Shown here: piece after piece, positions 11,130-20,034 of the stretch
Position numbering within the stretch: the first letter of the stretch is position 1
How the letters are laid out: each line of letters starts with the position of its first letter
Source: Aquimarina sp040786285
GTDB lineage: Bacteria; Bacteroidota; Bacteroidia; Flavobacteriales; Flavobacteriaceae
DNA: 64,000 bases
Assembly: GCF_040786285.1 (NCBI RefSeq)
Contig: NZ_JBFMKQ010000003.1
Span: 124,001 to 188,000 of the forward strand
Direction of reading: 5' to 3'
The notes under the pieces: model-generated
The model's input: the letters and a program-made list of their open reading frames with translations, nothing else
Databases searched by the model: none
Told to the model about the DNA's origin: nothing
Program-made: the position numbers and the translations under genes

Positions 11130-11137
11130 TTAATCTA

Positions 11138-12025
11138 ATGATGTTATCCGAAGAAGATATTGAAAATTTGAAATGGGTTAATTACCGTATTCCTGATAAA
11201 GAAATAAATACACTTGTTTCTTTTATTGAGGGCTATCTTCTTGGTAAAAATGACAAGAAACTTATCAACTATATAAGTACATATTTAAATCAGGAACATC
11301 ATATTAATATAGAATACACAACCTTAATAGAGCAAATAGATCACTATGCTTATAACCAAAACAAAAATCTTCTAGATGGTTTTTGTAGCCTATTACATGA
11401 AATATATCGATATAATGGGATACTAAAACAAGATTTGACTTTAGATTATAAGGATAAATTTGAAAAAATAAAAGAACCTATTAGTAAGAAGGTTTCTAAA
11501 GAAGAAGATATTCTAAAAGTAGGAGATTTCATTAAGTTAGGCGATATAATGCAAGAGGATTATAAACGAACTAAGTTTTATGATTCTTCAATTCGTAATC
11601 CTTCATGGGATTTATTTTATCCTTCAAAAAGTGACTTTAAATGTATCGCATTCTATTTTCAAGAAGATAATGAAATGAAGCTTACCTATTTCGGTAAAGT
11701 AAGACGTTTGTTTAGCAATAGTATAGTTAGAATTAATTCATTATTTATAGAAGATGGACAGTTAATTGCATATACCGATTTGTTTAGAATTGAAGTTGAA
11801 AAAGCATTAGAGCTAAACGAATTCGAAATTGTGGATTCTACTAAAAAACCTTTGGATTTATATGATTTAAATGAAAATATTAGTAATTATACAATGGGTT
11901 TTCTTGTTGGGTCACTTCAAAAGATAATTAATGATTGGAGTTTTAACAGTTTTTCTTCTTTTCATAAAAAATGGCATAATTATAATAGAGATGTTAATGG
12001 AAATTGGTATGCTGTCAGGGGATAA
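11138..12025 (+). CDS. Unknown protein, candidate immunity or partner protein of the giant upstream gene
   Basis: The 295-residue protein is not recognised. It has no signal peptide or clear membrane segment and reads as soluble and acidic. The N-terminal 100 residues look helical. A middle segment (about residues 125-235) looks beta-rich, with the run 'VGDFIKLGDI' and many aromatic residues. The ATG is 8 bp after the stop of the 2429-residue protein, so the two are almost surely one transcript. Genes in this position behind polymorphic toxins often encode cytoplasmic immunity proteins. That role is inferred from position only; it could also be a chaperone or an unrelated gene. Confidence 0.6.
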   Translation: MMLSEEDIENLKWVNYRIPDKEINTLVSFIEGYLLGKNDKKLINYISTYLNQEHHINIEYTTLIEQIDHYAYNQNKNLLDGFCSLLHEIYRYNGILKQDLTLDYKDKFEKIKEPISKKVSKEEDILKVGDFIKLGDIMQEDYKRTKFYDSSIRNPSWDLFYPSKSDFKCIAFYFQEDNEMKLTYFGKVRRLFSNSIVRINSLFIEDGQLIAYTDLFRIEVEKALELNEFEIVDSTKKPLDLYDLNENISNYTMGFLVGSLQKIINDWSFNSFSSFHKKWHNYNRDVNGNWYAVRG

Positions 12026-12089
12026 TATCAAAAAGATTAAATAACAGAGATTAATTTTTTTTGGCACAAGTAATATTAATTATTGAATT

Positions 12090-12656
12090 ATGAAAATAAT
12101 AGCTGGAGAATTATCTGTAATTCCTACAAAAGAGGTTGATATTACACTAAAACAAATTCTCGATGAGTTTACAAAAATTAATCAAAACGAACTAAATTCA
12201 TTTTTCGAAGAGAGATATTTTACCGGCTTTTCATTTTTAAGCAGTCAAGAACAAGTAAAAGAAGATTATATAATAAATAGAGAACTTGAGATTTTCTATA
12301 CAAGGGGTATTTTTGCTGACGAAAAGTTTTTACTTTCTTTTTCGAATGAGGATAATTTTGATGACTTTTTTACAGCGATCGATTATTTATCAGATAACTG
12401 TTTCTTTTCTGAGGATTTACTTGATGAGTTATCTTCTAAAGCTCAAATGTTAAATGAAAAATATGATTTTAAATTTCGACATGGTTCTAGTAGAGTAGGT
12501 CTCTTATGTTTTACTTTAGTCTTATGCATAGCAAATTTAACAGAGGGAGTAATTAATACCGCCATCTTAAATATAGAAAATATTGGTAGCGGTAATTATC
12601 TTCCCAATCAATGGTTAGAGATTATTAAAGATATTATTTTAGATTATAACACTTAA
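12090..12656 (+). CDS. Unknown small protein, second candidate immunity protein
   Basis: The 188-residue protein is not recognised. It is predicted soluble and mostly helical, with one hydrophobic helix near residues 135-160 (LLCFTLVLCIANLTEGVINTA) that could be a buried core helix. It follows the 295-residue gene by 64 bp on the same strand and is followed by a 147-bp gap before a secreted protein gene. Its position makes it a second possible immunity gene for the giant protein. Nothing in the sequence itself proves this. Confidence 0.5.
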   Translation: MKIIAGELSVIPTKEVDITLKQILDEFTKINQNELNSFFEERYFTGFSFLSSQEQVKEDYIINRELEIFYTRGIFADEKFLLSFSNEDNFDDFFTAIDYLSDNCFFSEDLLDELSSKAQMLNEKYDFKFRHGSSRVGLLCFTLVLCIANLTEGVINTAILNIENIGSGNYLPNQWLEIIKDIILDYNT

Positions 12657-12803
12657 TCATCAAAAAAATAAACGAACTACTTCTGCAAAACCTATAGTAA
12701 TCTTTAACTAAACCAAGATATATAATTTCGTAATAATTAATATACGACCGTATCCTTAAAAATTAACTAAATTCGCACCTTCAAATAACTTAAATAAACA
12801 ATA

Positions 12804-14582
12804 ATGAACCCAAATTTTCTAAAAACAATCCTAGCCATTAGTATGCTATGTTGTAGTAACTTAGCCACGAGTCAGGAAGCTATTAAAGATTCTGTACTGC
12901 TTGATATTCCCAATATAGGTAAATTAGGCGGTGCCCATATGCTTAATTGGGCATTAGATAAAGAAGAAAATAAAATCTATATATATGCCTATAGCCATGT
13001 CTCCGGATCTCAATTTATAAGTAGTGCAGAAGAGATGGAAGCGGCCAAAAAAGAACATGACAACAAAGGTTTTTTTGGTAAAATGTTTTCTTCTATGGCA
13101 AAAGACAATATGTATAATGATACGACCATTCCTGTAGTAATGGAAGGAGTTGTATCTACCGAAGATTTAACTGCTACCGAAACTAAACGAAATTTGTTTC
13201 ATAAAATAGAGGAACTTTCCGAAGGAAAAAAGGTGTTCTTTAAACCCAAAGAAAATGTTATTGACATTACTGGTTTTGAAACGGGTACAGCGCTGGATTA
13301 TCACTACAATGATCTTAATACGGCCTATAAGTATGCACCTCAATTAGATAAAGAGCTCTTGTCGTTAACCGAGATGAAGTTAAAAGGAGAAGGGTTGTTA
13401 GGGATAAAAAATATAAAGCCCTGGATGATAGAACGCAAGGCATTTTTTAGATACGTTCCTTTTAAAGGGTATATGAGTGAGACAGAAAAGAAAGATCTTA
13501 TTAATCTTAAAGATAATCCAGAACTCGATGGGTACGAGGTAGTACGATATAGTGATAATGCGATAGGTAAAAATCATATCGTTTGGTTTGTTAAAGAGAA
13601 AGATGATTCTAATTATAAAATGTTGTCTTTTAATGAAGAAACGAAAGAGACTAAGATTCAATCTTTTGTATTTGATACACCCAGAAAGCCTAAAGTATTA
13701 AGTAAAATTGCTTACAATAAAGATTTAGAAGCGATGGGATTTGTTACTGTTTTTGGATACCATAAAAAAGGAAAAAAATCAGAGACGTATACAAAGACAG
13801 ATTTTGATATACTATATACAGATGCCACCGGAAAAACAAAGTTTCAAACCAGGTTTTCTCACGGTACCGAAAAGAAATATAAGAGAGTAGTTTCGCCGAT
13901 ACTAATGATTGATCAAGGTGATAATACATTAAAATTTGTCAACAATCATCAATTATCCTTGTTGAGTAGTACATTCGAAATATTTACAATTAACCAAGAG
14001 GGTACACTAAATGTAGAAACATCAGAGGATTTTTTCAAAGTCGAAGGAGAAACAAAAAGAAACTACTACGATTATCTTGTAGATTTTAATTCTATTGATA
14101 AAATGGGCGATTATTATGTAATACGCAAAAATGATGTCAGAGAAACAAGTGTTCCGTCTAGTGATCCAAACAGTTCTCTTCCACAAAAAGTGACGTATTA
14201 TAATGGATATAATTTTATCTTGCTAGATAATGGCTTTAAACCAGTTAAATTTGGAGCCTTACGATCATCTATAAACGATCAGGAAAGCTTCAGTTTTCAA
14301 GATATAGAATTGACAAATGATCGTTATGTAACTTTAGCAGAAAGAGCGGGGAGATACTTTCTTACTACGATTACTCCACAAGATGGTATTACAACCATTG
14401 GCTTAGATACAGAATATGGTAAAAAATCGTCATCAAAGCTTTATTTCGGAAGCTATATGCACGATTTTGCATTGGTTAATGAAGATAAAAAAGAGCTTTA
14501 TATCCTTCATCAATATTACACCAAGGCGCAAACCGGTGAGAAAATTTTAGATAAAGCTGCAATTGTTAAAGTAGCGTACTAA
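12804..14582 (+). CDS. Secreted protein of unknown function
   Basis: This 592-residue protein begins with an export signal (about residues 1-23, ending ATSQ). A pair of cysteines at residues 16-17 leaves open that it is a lipoprotein instead. The mature part is rich in short beta strands and charged loops, with several YxxDxxxxxx-type repeats that could be propeller blades, but no named domain is recognised. A clear terminator follows 32 bp after the stop, so the gene closes its transcript. The next gene encodes an outer-membrane barrel. Surface or periplasmic location is likely; function is unknown. Confidence 0.6.
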   Translation: MNPNFLKTILAISMLCCSNLATSQEAIKDSVLLDIPNIGKLGGAHMLNWALDKEENKIYIYAYSHVSGSQFISSAEEMEAAKKEHDNKGFFGKMFSSMAKDNMYNDTTIPVVMEGVVSTEDLTATETKRNLFHKIEELSEGKKVFFKPKENVIDITGFETGTALDYHYNDLNTAYKYAPQLDKELLSLTEMKLKGEGLLGIKNIKPWMIERKAFFRYVPFKGYMSETEKKDLINLKDNPELDGYEVVRYSDNAIGKNHIVWFVKEKDDSNYKMLSFNEETKETKIQSFVFDTPRKPKVLSKIAYNKDLEAMGFVTVFGYHKKGKKSETYTKTDFDILYTDATGKTKFQTRFSHGTEKKYKRVVSPILMIDQGDNTLKFVNNHQLSLLSSTFEIFTINQEGTLNVETSEDFFKVEGETKRNYYDYLVDFNSIDKMGDYYVIRKNDVRETSVPSSDPNSSLPQKVTYYNGYNFILLDNGFKPVKFGALRSSINDQESFSFQDIELTNDRYVTLAERAGRYFLTTITPQDGITTIGLDTEYGKKSSSKLYFGSYMHDFALVNEDKKELYILHQYYTKAQTGEKILDKAAIVKVAY

Positions 14583-14614
14583 GTATAACCATATACTACT
14601 TGTAAAAACAGATA

Positions 14615-14644
14615 AAAAAACCACTCCAAATAGAGTGGTTTTTT
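14615..14644 (+). terminator. Rho-independent terminator
   Basis: The stem is A6-CCACTC (14615-14626), the loop CAAATA and the return arm GAGTGG followed by six T (14633-14644). It lies 32 bp after the stop of the 592-residue secreted protein. The A-run and T-run make it usable on both strands. Confidence 0.9.
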
Positions 14645-14761
14645 CTTTGAAATTTCCTTAATTTTTTGTTATTTCGCGCCTTCAATTTCTTTAGTATTAA
14701 GAAGTTGTGGGAAAAACAGAGTATAGCCTTTTTTTGATTAAAACCTACTAATGCAAAGCGT

Positions 14762-17137
14762 TTGAGAAAACTACTACTAGTATTCTTATTGATACCTCTT
14801 GTGTCTTTCAGCCAAACGCTGGACTATGAGACTATTACTCAAAGTAAGCCCTTTAAAGTTAGTGGGCAAATTTCTGCAAACGGGGTATATTACACATCCA
14901 ATCAAAATAATAGTAGAGAGCCATTTACTTATTTTTTGCAAGGAGCTCTAAATATTAGTATTTATAGTTTTTCTATTCCGATATCTTATAGTTTTTCTAA
15001 CCAAGGAGAAGACTTGGGATACCAATTGCCTTTTGATTTTAATCGTATAAGCCTGCATCCAAAATATAAATGGGTTACCGGGCATATTGGAAATGTAAAC
15101 ATGACATTTTCGCCATATACCTTAAGTGGGCATCAATTTACAGGAGGAGGAGTAGATCTTACACCGCCTGGTCCCTTAAAAGTTAGTGCTATGGCCGGTC
15201 GTTTGCTTAAAGCAACTAATGATGATGGAGATGCCAGAACAATCCCAGCGTTTAACAGAATGGGGTATGGACTCAAAACCAGTTATGAAAAAGAAAGGTA
15301 TAAAATCGGAGTCATAGGTTTTTATGCTAAAGATGACCAAAATTCGATTGATTCTATTCCAGAAGCTAAAGGTGTGCTGCCTCAAGAAAACCTGGTGATT
15401 AGTGTAGAAGGAGAGGTTAAACTAGGAAAAAGTTTCAGTTTGCAAGCAGAATACGCTTCTACAGCCATTACCAGAGATACGCGGGCAGAAGAAACCGACC
15501 TTTCAGAGGTGTCACCAATAGCCGCCTTTTTTAATAATCGGGCCTCTACAGAGTATTATAATGCGTTGCGTACTAGATTAGGATACGCAATCGGAAGAAT
15601 AAATCTTGGTTTGGGATATGAACGTATTGATCCGGGATATGAAACCCTTGGCGCATATTTCTTTAATAATGATTTCGAAAATATAACGCTCGATGTTTCT
15701 AATACTTTTTTTAAAGATAAACTTACCTTGGCCATTAATGTAGGGTATCAAAGAGATGACCTCGATAATTTAAAGGCCAATAATACCAATAGAACAATAG
15801 GGTCATTAAATGCTACCTTGGCAGTGTCTGAAAGGTTAAATATAGCAGGGTCGTATTCTAATTTTACAACATTCACCAATGTAAAACCAAATCAATTTGA
15901 TGAGATTAATGATGCTGATTTATTAGATGAACAAATTGAAGATTTGGATTACAAACAGTTATCCCAGACGGCAACCATGACGATCAGTTATGGGCTTTCT
16001 CAAAAAGAAACATCCCGCCAAAATCTTACTCTGAATTATGCATTAAATGATGTGGCCAATGAGCAAGGCGGAATAGTAAGGCTAGGAGACGCATCTACTT
16101 TTCATAACATGAATTTAGGGCATACTATAGATTTTTCTGAAAGAAACCTTAGTATAAGCACGTCGGTAAATGGTACATACAATACGATTGGTCGTGAAGA
16201 AGCCACTACCTGGGGGCCTACCGTAAGTGTTGGGAAACGTTATTTTGAAAAAACCTTAAGTACACGACTTTCTACAGGATATAATACTTCAAATAGTAGT
16301 ACAGCAAAAACAAATATAGCTAACCTAAGAGGTGCGGTGACTTATACGCTAAAAGAGAGACACAATTTCAATCTTAATGGAGTGCAATTGTTTAGAAGCG
16401 GCGGCAGTAATGGAGATTTAAGTGAGTTTACCGCTACTTTTGGATACAATTATGCCTTTGGATTGAAGAAACCTAAAATTAACTTCAATAAAAAACCAAA
16501 GAAACCGAAAAAAGATAATGATTCTATAAGGATTCAATATAGAAAATATCGTTTCGAAGGTTTACCAAAAGATATTACACCACAATTATTGGCATTACCA
16601 GAAAAAGAAGGGTTTGCTCATATTATAAGAGATCAAAAAGGCGAATTAAGTGACTTAGGAGAACAACTTAAAGAAACTGAAGAAAAGGATAAAAGAGTAT
16701 ATAAAGAAATTGGGATTAGCTACCTCAAAGCGATGGACGCATATTTTGATTTTGCAGAGTTCTATAATGAAAAGGTGTACGAAGCCTATTTGAAATTGGT
16801 ACAAGAGGCTAGAGAGATTGATCGACAAATACGAGATGAATACACGGTGCTAAGTGCAAAAATTAATAGTGCAGAAGAGAAAGATCCTGAAGATCTCAAA
16901 CGACAAAAAGTACTTGAAAAACGATATGAATCGCACACCATACTTTTACAATCGTTGATTAAATGGAATTTAAAACCACAAGATATCGAAAACCCAGAAG
17001 GGGATATCAAAGTGCTTAAAAAGCGAAATGCATCAAAAGTCTTCTCGATGTACCAAAATGAAAAGTCTGAAGAACATATCGTTAAGTTTATTGAAATACG
17101 ATTGGCAGATATGTTTCATAAGCTATTGAAAGAGTAA
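14762..17137 (+). CDS. Outer-membrane beta-barrel protein with charged C-terminal helical domain
   Basis: The 791-residue protein starts at TTG: the only upstream ATG (14751) is in another frame and stops after four codons. A signal peptide (about 1-18, ending SFSQ) leads into some 540 residues of alternating polar and hydrophobic strands rich in Tyr, Asn and Ser, the look of a large outer-membrane barrel. From about residue 570 a lysine-rich linker (KKPKKPKK) opens a charged helical domain of some 200 residues up to the end. A barrel followed by a soluble helical tail is unusual; the tail would sit in the periplasm if the barrel has standard topology. No family name is recognised. It stands alone behind a terminator. 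Confidence 0.6.
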   Translation: MRKLLLVFLLIPLVSFSQTLDYETITQSKPFKVSGQISANGVYYTSNQNNSREPFTYFLQGALNISIYSFSIPISYSFSNQGEDLGYQLPFDFNRISLHPKYKWVTGHIGNVNMTFSPYTLSGHQFTGGGVDLTPPGPLKVSAMAGRLLKATNDDGDARTIPAFNRMGYGLKTSYEKERYKIGVIGFYAKDDQNSIDSIPEAKGVLPQENLVISVEGEVKLGKSFSLQAEYASTAITRDTRAEETDLSEVSPIAAFFNNRASTEYYNALRTRLGYAIGRINLGLGYERIDPGYETLGAYFFNNDFENITLDVSNTFFKDKLTLAINVGYQRDDLDNLKANNTNRTIGSLNATLAVSERLNIAGSYSNFTTFTNVKPNQFDEINDADLLDEQIEDLDYKQLSQTATMTISYGLSQKETSRQNLTLNYALNDVANEQGGIVRLGDASTFHNMNLGHTIDFSERNLSISTSVNGTYNTIGREEATTWGPTVSVGKRYFEKTLSTRLSTGYNTSNSSTAKTNIANLRGAVTYTLKERHNFNLNGVQLFRSGGSNGDLSEFTATFGYNYAFGLKKPKINFNKKPKKPKKDNDSIRIQYRKYRFEGLPKDITPQLLALPEKEGFAHIIRDQKGELSDLGEQLKETEEKDKRVYKEIGISYLKAMDAYFDFAEFYNEKVYEAYLKLVQEAREIDRQIRDEYTVLSAKINSAEEKDPEDLKRQKVLEKRYESHTILLQSLIKWNLKPQDIENPEGDIKVLKKRNASKVFSMYQNEKSEEHIVKFIEIRLADMFHKLLKE

Positions 17138-17206
17138 AGAATGAATAAGACAGTAAGTAATGAGAAACTTCTACTCTTTTATTTATTAGTTTTTAAGTTA
17201 AATTCA

Positions 17207-17228
17207 TAGTTTTGCGTATATGATACGC
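17207..17228 (+). promoter_or_regulatory. nrtR -7 element and overlapping NrtR-type palindrome across the start codon
   Basis: TAGTTTTG (17207-17214) matches the flavobacterial -7 element. The perfect inverted repeat GCGTAT-ATG-ATACGC (17214-17228) is centred on the nrtR start codon; extended, it reads TTTGCGTAT...ATACGCCAAA. Its core, TTTGCGTA, is the half-site found at the two other island promoters. This suggests autoregulation and a leaderless or near-leaderless message. The binding protein is inferred. Confidence 0.6.
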
Positions 17229-17900
17229 CAAAATATTAAAGTTGCAGTAGACGCTGTGGTCTTTGGGTACAAAGACAAAGCCCTCAATGTATTATTAATC
17301 AAAAGAAATATAGAACCTTATAAAGATTCTTGGGCATTACCAGGCGGGTTGGTTTTAGAACATGAAAGCCTGGAGCAAGCTGTAGAACGGGAATTAAAGG
17401 AAGAAACTAATGTAACTGTTGATTATATGGAACAGTTATATTCTTTTGGAGAACCTAATAGAGATCCAAGAAATAGGGTTATCAGTGTTACATATTTTGT
17501 GTTGGTAAAGCCAGAACATCATGATATCAAAGCTGATACTGATGCAAAGGACGTGGCATGGTTTGATATACAAAAGCTTCCAGAATTGGCATTTGATCAT
17601 AAAACAATCTTAGAAAAGGCAAAAAAAAGACTACGAAGTAAATTAACTTATGAGCCTATTGGTTTTGATCTACTAGATGATAAATTCTTGTTTTCAGATC
17701 TAGAAAAGTTGTATATGACGATCCTGGAGAAGCAAATCGATCGAAGAAACTTCAGAAAAAAAATACTTAGCTTTGATATCCTAGAAGAACTGGATGAAAA
17801 AATATCTGAAGGTAGGGGAAGACCGGCTAACCTATTCAAATTCAATAAAAAACAATACTTCAAGCATCAGAAAGAGGGCTTCCTTTTTGATATTAAATAA
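17220..17900 (+). CDS. nrtR: NrtR-type Nudix regulator of NAD+ metabolism
   Basis: This 226-residue protein has a Nudix domain (about 5-140) followed by a winged-helix domain (about 150-226), the NrtR layout. The Nudix box is at residues 43-65: G43, E49, R57-E58 and E61-E62 are all present, but the usual late Gly is Asn64. Catalysis on ADP-ribose-like substrates therefore remains possible. Family knowledge: NrtR represses NAD+ biosynthesis and salvage genes, and ADP-ribose releases it from DNA. The neighbours fit: a PRPP-synthetase homologue, NAMPT and several ADP-ribose enzymes follow, with matching palindromic sites at three promoters. ATG 17220 lies inside its own palindrome. An alternative is a sugar-sensing Nudix regulator, but the gene context argues against it. 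Confidence 0.88.
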   Translation: MIRQNIKVAVDAVVFGYKDKALNVLLIKRNIEPYKDSWALPGGLVLEHESLEQAVERELKEETNVTVDYMEQLYSFGEPNRDPRNRVISVTYFVLVKPEHHDIKADTDAKDVAWFDIQKLPELAFDHKTILEKAKKRLRSKLTYEPIGFDLLDDKFLFSDLEKLYMTILEKQIDRRNFRKKILSFDILEELDEKISEGRGRPANLFKFNKKQYFKHQKEGFLFDIK

Positions 17901-17950
17901 CAGTTTTCAATTAACGTCAGAGAGATTTAGATTATAATTTATTGTATTTT

Positions 17951-18000
17951 TTACGCAAAATATTTGGTAAAATCATTTTCGAAATATAAATTTGCGTAAA
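17951..18000 (+). promoter_or_regulatory. Promoter of the NAD+/ADP-ribose operon with paired inverted half-sites
   Basis: TTTG (17963-17966), 20 bases, then TAAATTTG (17987-17994) form a -33/-7 flavobacterial promoter. TACGCAAA (17952-17959) lies just upstream and its inverted copy TTTGCGTA (17991-17998) overlaps the -7 element. The half-sites are 39 bp apart start to start, exactly as at the NAMPT promoter. Repression by NrtR, possibly with looping or two dimers, is inferred. Confidence 0.7.
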
Positions 18001-18015
18001 AATAACACAATAGTA

Positions 18016-18831
18016 ATGTTTTTACATTTAGACCCTTTATTTACTCCATATGGTAAATCGATAGATTTTGAAACTTTCATTTTTAGTGGGGGAGAACCCC
18101 ATATAAAAATACAAGAACAAGATATTGAAGATTCGGTAACGATTACACAGCGTATTAATTCTTTTAATGATTTGGGGTTGTTATTGATTGCAACAGATGC
18201 CTTGCGCAGAATGGATGTAAAAGTGATTAATGTTTTTATCCCATACTTTCCTGGAGCAAGACAAGATCGAGTTATGGTTTCAGGAGAAGCATTAAGCGTA
18301 AAGGTATATGCAGATATTATCAATGCTCAAAACTATAATAAGGTAACTATTTTTGATCCACATTCTGAGGTCACTCCGGCATTACTGAATAATGTAAAGG
18401 TAATTCAGAATTATGAGTTTGTGCAGCAGTGCTTACAAACAATAGATGAAGAAGTAGCATTGGTTGCACCCGATGGAGGGGCATTAAAAAAGATTTATAA
18501 AGTATCAGAGTATTTAGGTGGTGTAGAAGTCATAGAATGCTCCAAGAAAAGAGACGTTAAAACAGGTGAATTATCAGGTTTTAGGGTATATGAAAAGGAC
18601 TTAAAAGATAAACATTGTGTAGTTGTAGACGATATCTGCGATGGGGGAGGAACTTTTCTTGGGCTTGCAAAGGCGTTAAAAGAAAAAAATGCGGGTAAGT
18701 TAAGTCTTATTGTTAGTCATGGGATTTTTAGCAATGGAACCAAAGAATTAAAGAAATCATTTGATAATGTATTTACAACGAATTCGGTTAAAAATATTGA
18801 AGAAGAAAAAGTTATACAGATAGAATTATGA
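18016..18831 (+). CDS. Short PRPP-synthetase homologue (Prs/Adps-like)
   Basis: This ribose-phosphate pyrophosphokinase family protein has 271 residues, against about 310 for the housekeeping enzyme. Visible motifs are IPYFPGARQDR (ATP/ribose site), FDPHSE, and the PRPP loop VVVDDICDGGGTF near residues 203-215, which differs from the usual DDMIDTAGT form. ATG 18016 is chosen because an in-frame TTG at 17992 lies inside the -7 promoter element. It opens the island operon and overlaps the next gene by ATGA. It likely makes PRPP for the NAMPT encoded at the island's end. Divergent Prs-NAMPT pairs in phages instead pyrophosphorylate ADP-ribose and rejoin it with nicotinamide; this alternative is open. 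Confidence 0.82.
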   Translation: MFLHLDPLFTPYGKSIDFETFIFSGGEPHIKIQEQDIEDSVTITQRINSFNDLGLLLIATDALRRMDVKVINVFIPYFPGARQDRVMVSGEALSVKVYADIINAQNYNKVTIFDPHSEVTPALLNNVKVIQNYEFVQQCLQTIDEEVALVAPDGGALKKIYKVSEYLGGVEVIECSKKRDVKTGELSGFRVYEKDLKDKHCVVVDDICDGGGTFLGLAKALKEKNAGKLSLIVSHGIFSNGTKELKKSFDNVFTTNSVKNIEEEKVIQIEL

Positions 18832-19376
18832 AATACACATTACAAAATATACAGGAACAATTTAATAAGGGAAAAAGTTTAAAATATTTGTTCTTCTGGG
18901 GGCACACACCAAATAAAGATGGTAATATCGGTAAAAGCTGTTTTAGTCAATGGTGGTCATCTTCTTTTGAAGTTAAAGGCAGGACGTATAAAACGTCAGA
19001 ACATTGGATGATGGCAGAAAAAGCACGATTATTTGAAGATGCAGACATTCAAAAACAAATAATTGCTTGTAATCATCCTATGGAAGCAAAACAATTAGGC
19101 AGAAAGGTTAAAAAATTTGATCCGCAGACATGGGATGAACATAAATATGAAATTGTAAAAGAAGGAAGTTTGTACAAGTTTTCTCAACACGAAGATTTAA
19201 AGGAGTTTCTATTGAATACAAAAAATAGAATAATCGTAGAAGCAAGTCCAAGAGACAGAATATGGGGAATAGGAATGAGTCAAAACAATGAAAAAGCGCA
19301 AAACCCAAACTTGTGGAGAGGGCAGAACCTCTTAGGATTTGCCTTGATGGAGGTGAGAGGTGAATTAAGTCTATAA
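18828..19376 (+). CDS. NADAR/YbiA family protein (ADP-ribose-type N-glycosidase)
   Basis: The 182-residue protein has the NADAR/YbiA signatures: FFWG near the start, FSQWW, the segment YKTSEHWMMAEKARLF, RDRIWGIG, and NLWRGQNLLGFALMEVR at the end. Length and motif order match the family across its whole extent. Family knowledge: members hydrolyse N-glycosidic bonds; some act on riboflavin intermediates, others remove ADP-ribose from guanine in DNA as antitoxins of DarT-type toxins. The start overlaps the Prs-like stop (ATGA), so translation is coupled. In this operon an ADP-ribose substrate is more likely than riboflavin intermediates. No DarT-like toxin is visible next to it. Confidence 0.85.
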   Translation: MKYTLQNIQEQFNKGKSLKYLFFWGHTPNKDGNIGKSCFSQWWSSSFEVKGRTYKTSEHWMMAEKARLFEDADIQKQIIACNHPMEAKQLGRKVKKFDPQTWDEHKYEIVKEGSLYKFSQHEDLKEFLLNTKNRIIVEASPRDRIWGIGMSQNNEKAQNPNLWRGQNLLGFALMEVRGELSL

Positions 19377-19398
19377 ATGACTTATTAAAAATTAGAAA

Positions 19399-20034
19399 AT
19401 GAAACTACAATTAAAAAAATATAAAGAACAACAAAATGACTGGCCACAAAGTGGTTATCATATTATGGCACAGTACGATGCTGAGAAGATCATAGTATAT
19501 CAATCGTATCGACCAGAGATTGGAAATTTTGCTACTCACAATCAATATTTTGGAGGCGCCTTTAGTTTAGAACGAATGACCTGGATAAAACCCAATTTTT
19601 TATGGATGATGTATAGAAATGGATGGGGAACAAAAGAAGGACAAGAAGTGGTGTTAGCCATACATCTAAAAAGGGAAGCTTTTGAAAATTATTTACAAAA
19701 TGCTGTGTATTCTTCTTTTAAATCTGAATTGTATAAATCGTATGATTCATGGCAGGAAGATGTGCAACAATCCAATGTTAGATTACAATGGGATCCAGAT
19801 CATGATCCGTATGGAGCTAAGTTAGAAAGAAGAGCGATTCAAATTGGGTTGCGAAATGAATTTATAAGGTCATATTCCAAAGATGATATCTTAGAAATAG
19901 AAGATATTTCTGATTTTATGAAAGAGCAATATGAGTTTGTGAAATCTAAAAACCTTGATGAACTTGTAATTCCGGATGAGAAACCATTGGTTTTTGAAAA
20001 TGCGGAGTTAAACAAATATTTAATGTTGAAATGA
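19399..20034 (+). CDS. DUF4291 family protein
   Basis: The 211-residue protein matches DUF4291 along its length: IIVYQSYRPEIG near the start, FSLERMTWIKPNFLWMMYRNGWG in the middle (residues about 60-80) and QWDPDHDP at about 133-140. There is no signal peptide or membrane segment. Biochemical function is not established to my knowledge. It begins 22 bp after the NADAR gene and its stop overlaps the macro-domain start (ATGA). Set among NAD+- and ADP-ribose-handling enzymes, it may itself bind NAD+ or an ADP-ribosylated target, or be the missing ADP-ribosyltransferase. That is inference from position. Confidence 0.8.
   Translation: MKLQLKKYKEQQNDWPQSGYHIMAQYDAEKIIVYQSYRPEIGNFATHNQYFGGAFSLERMTWIKPNFLWMMYRNGWGTKEGQEVVLAIHLKREAFENYLQNAVYSSFKSELYKSYDSWQEDVQQSNVRLQWDPDHDPYGAKLERRAIQIGLRNEFIRSYSKDDILEIEDISDFMKEQYEFVKSKNLDELVIPDEKPLVFENAELNKYLMLK

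Noticed and set aside
17992..18015. TTG 17992 as start of the Prs homologue
   Set aside because: It lies inside the -7 promoter element TAAATTTG; ATG 18016 follows at a normal distance.
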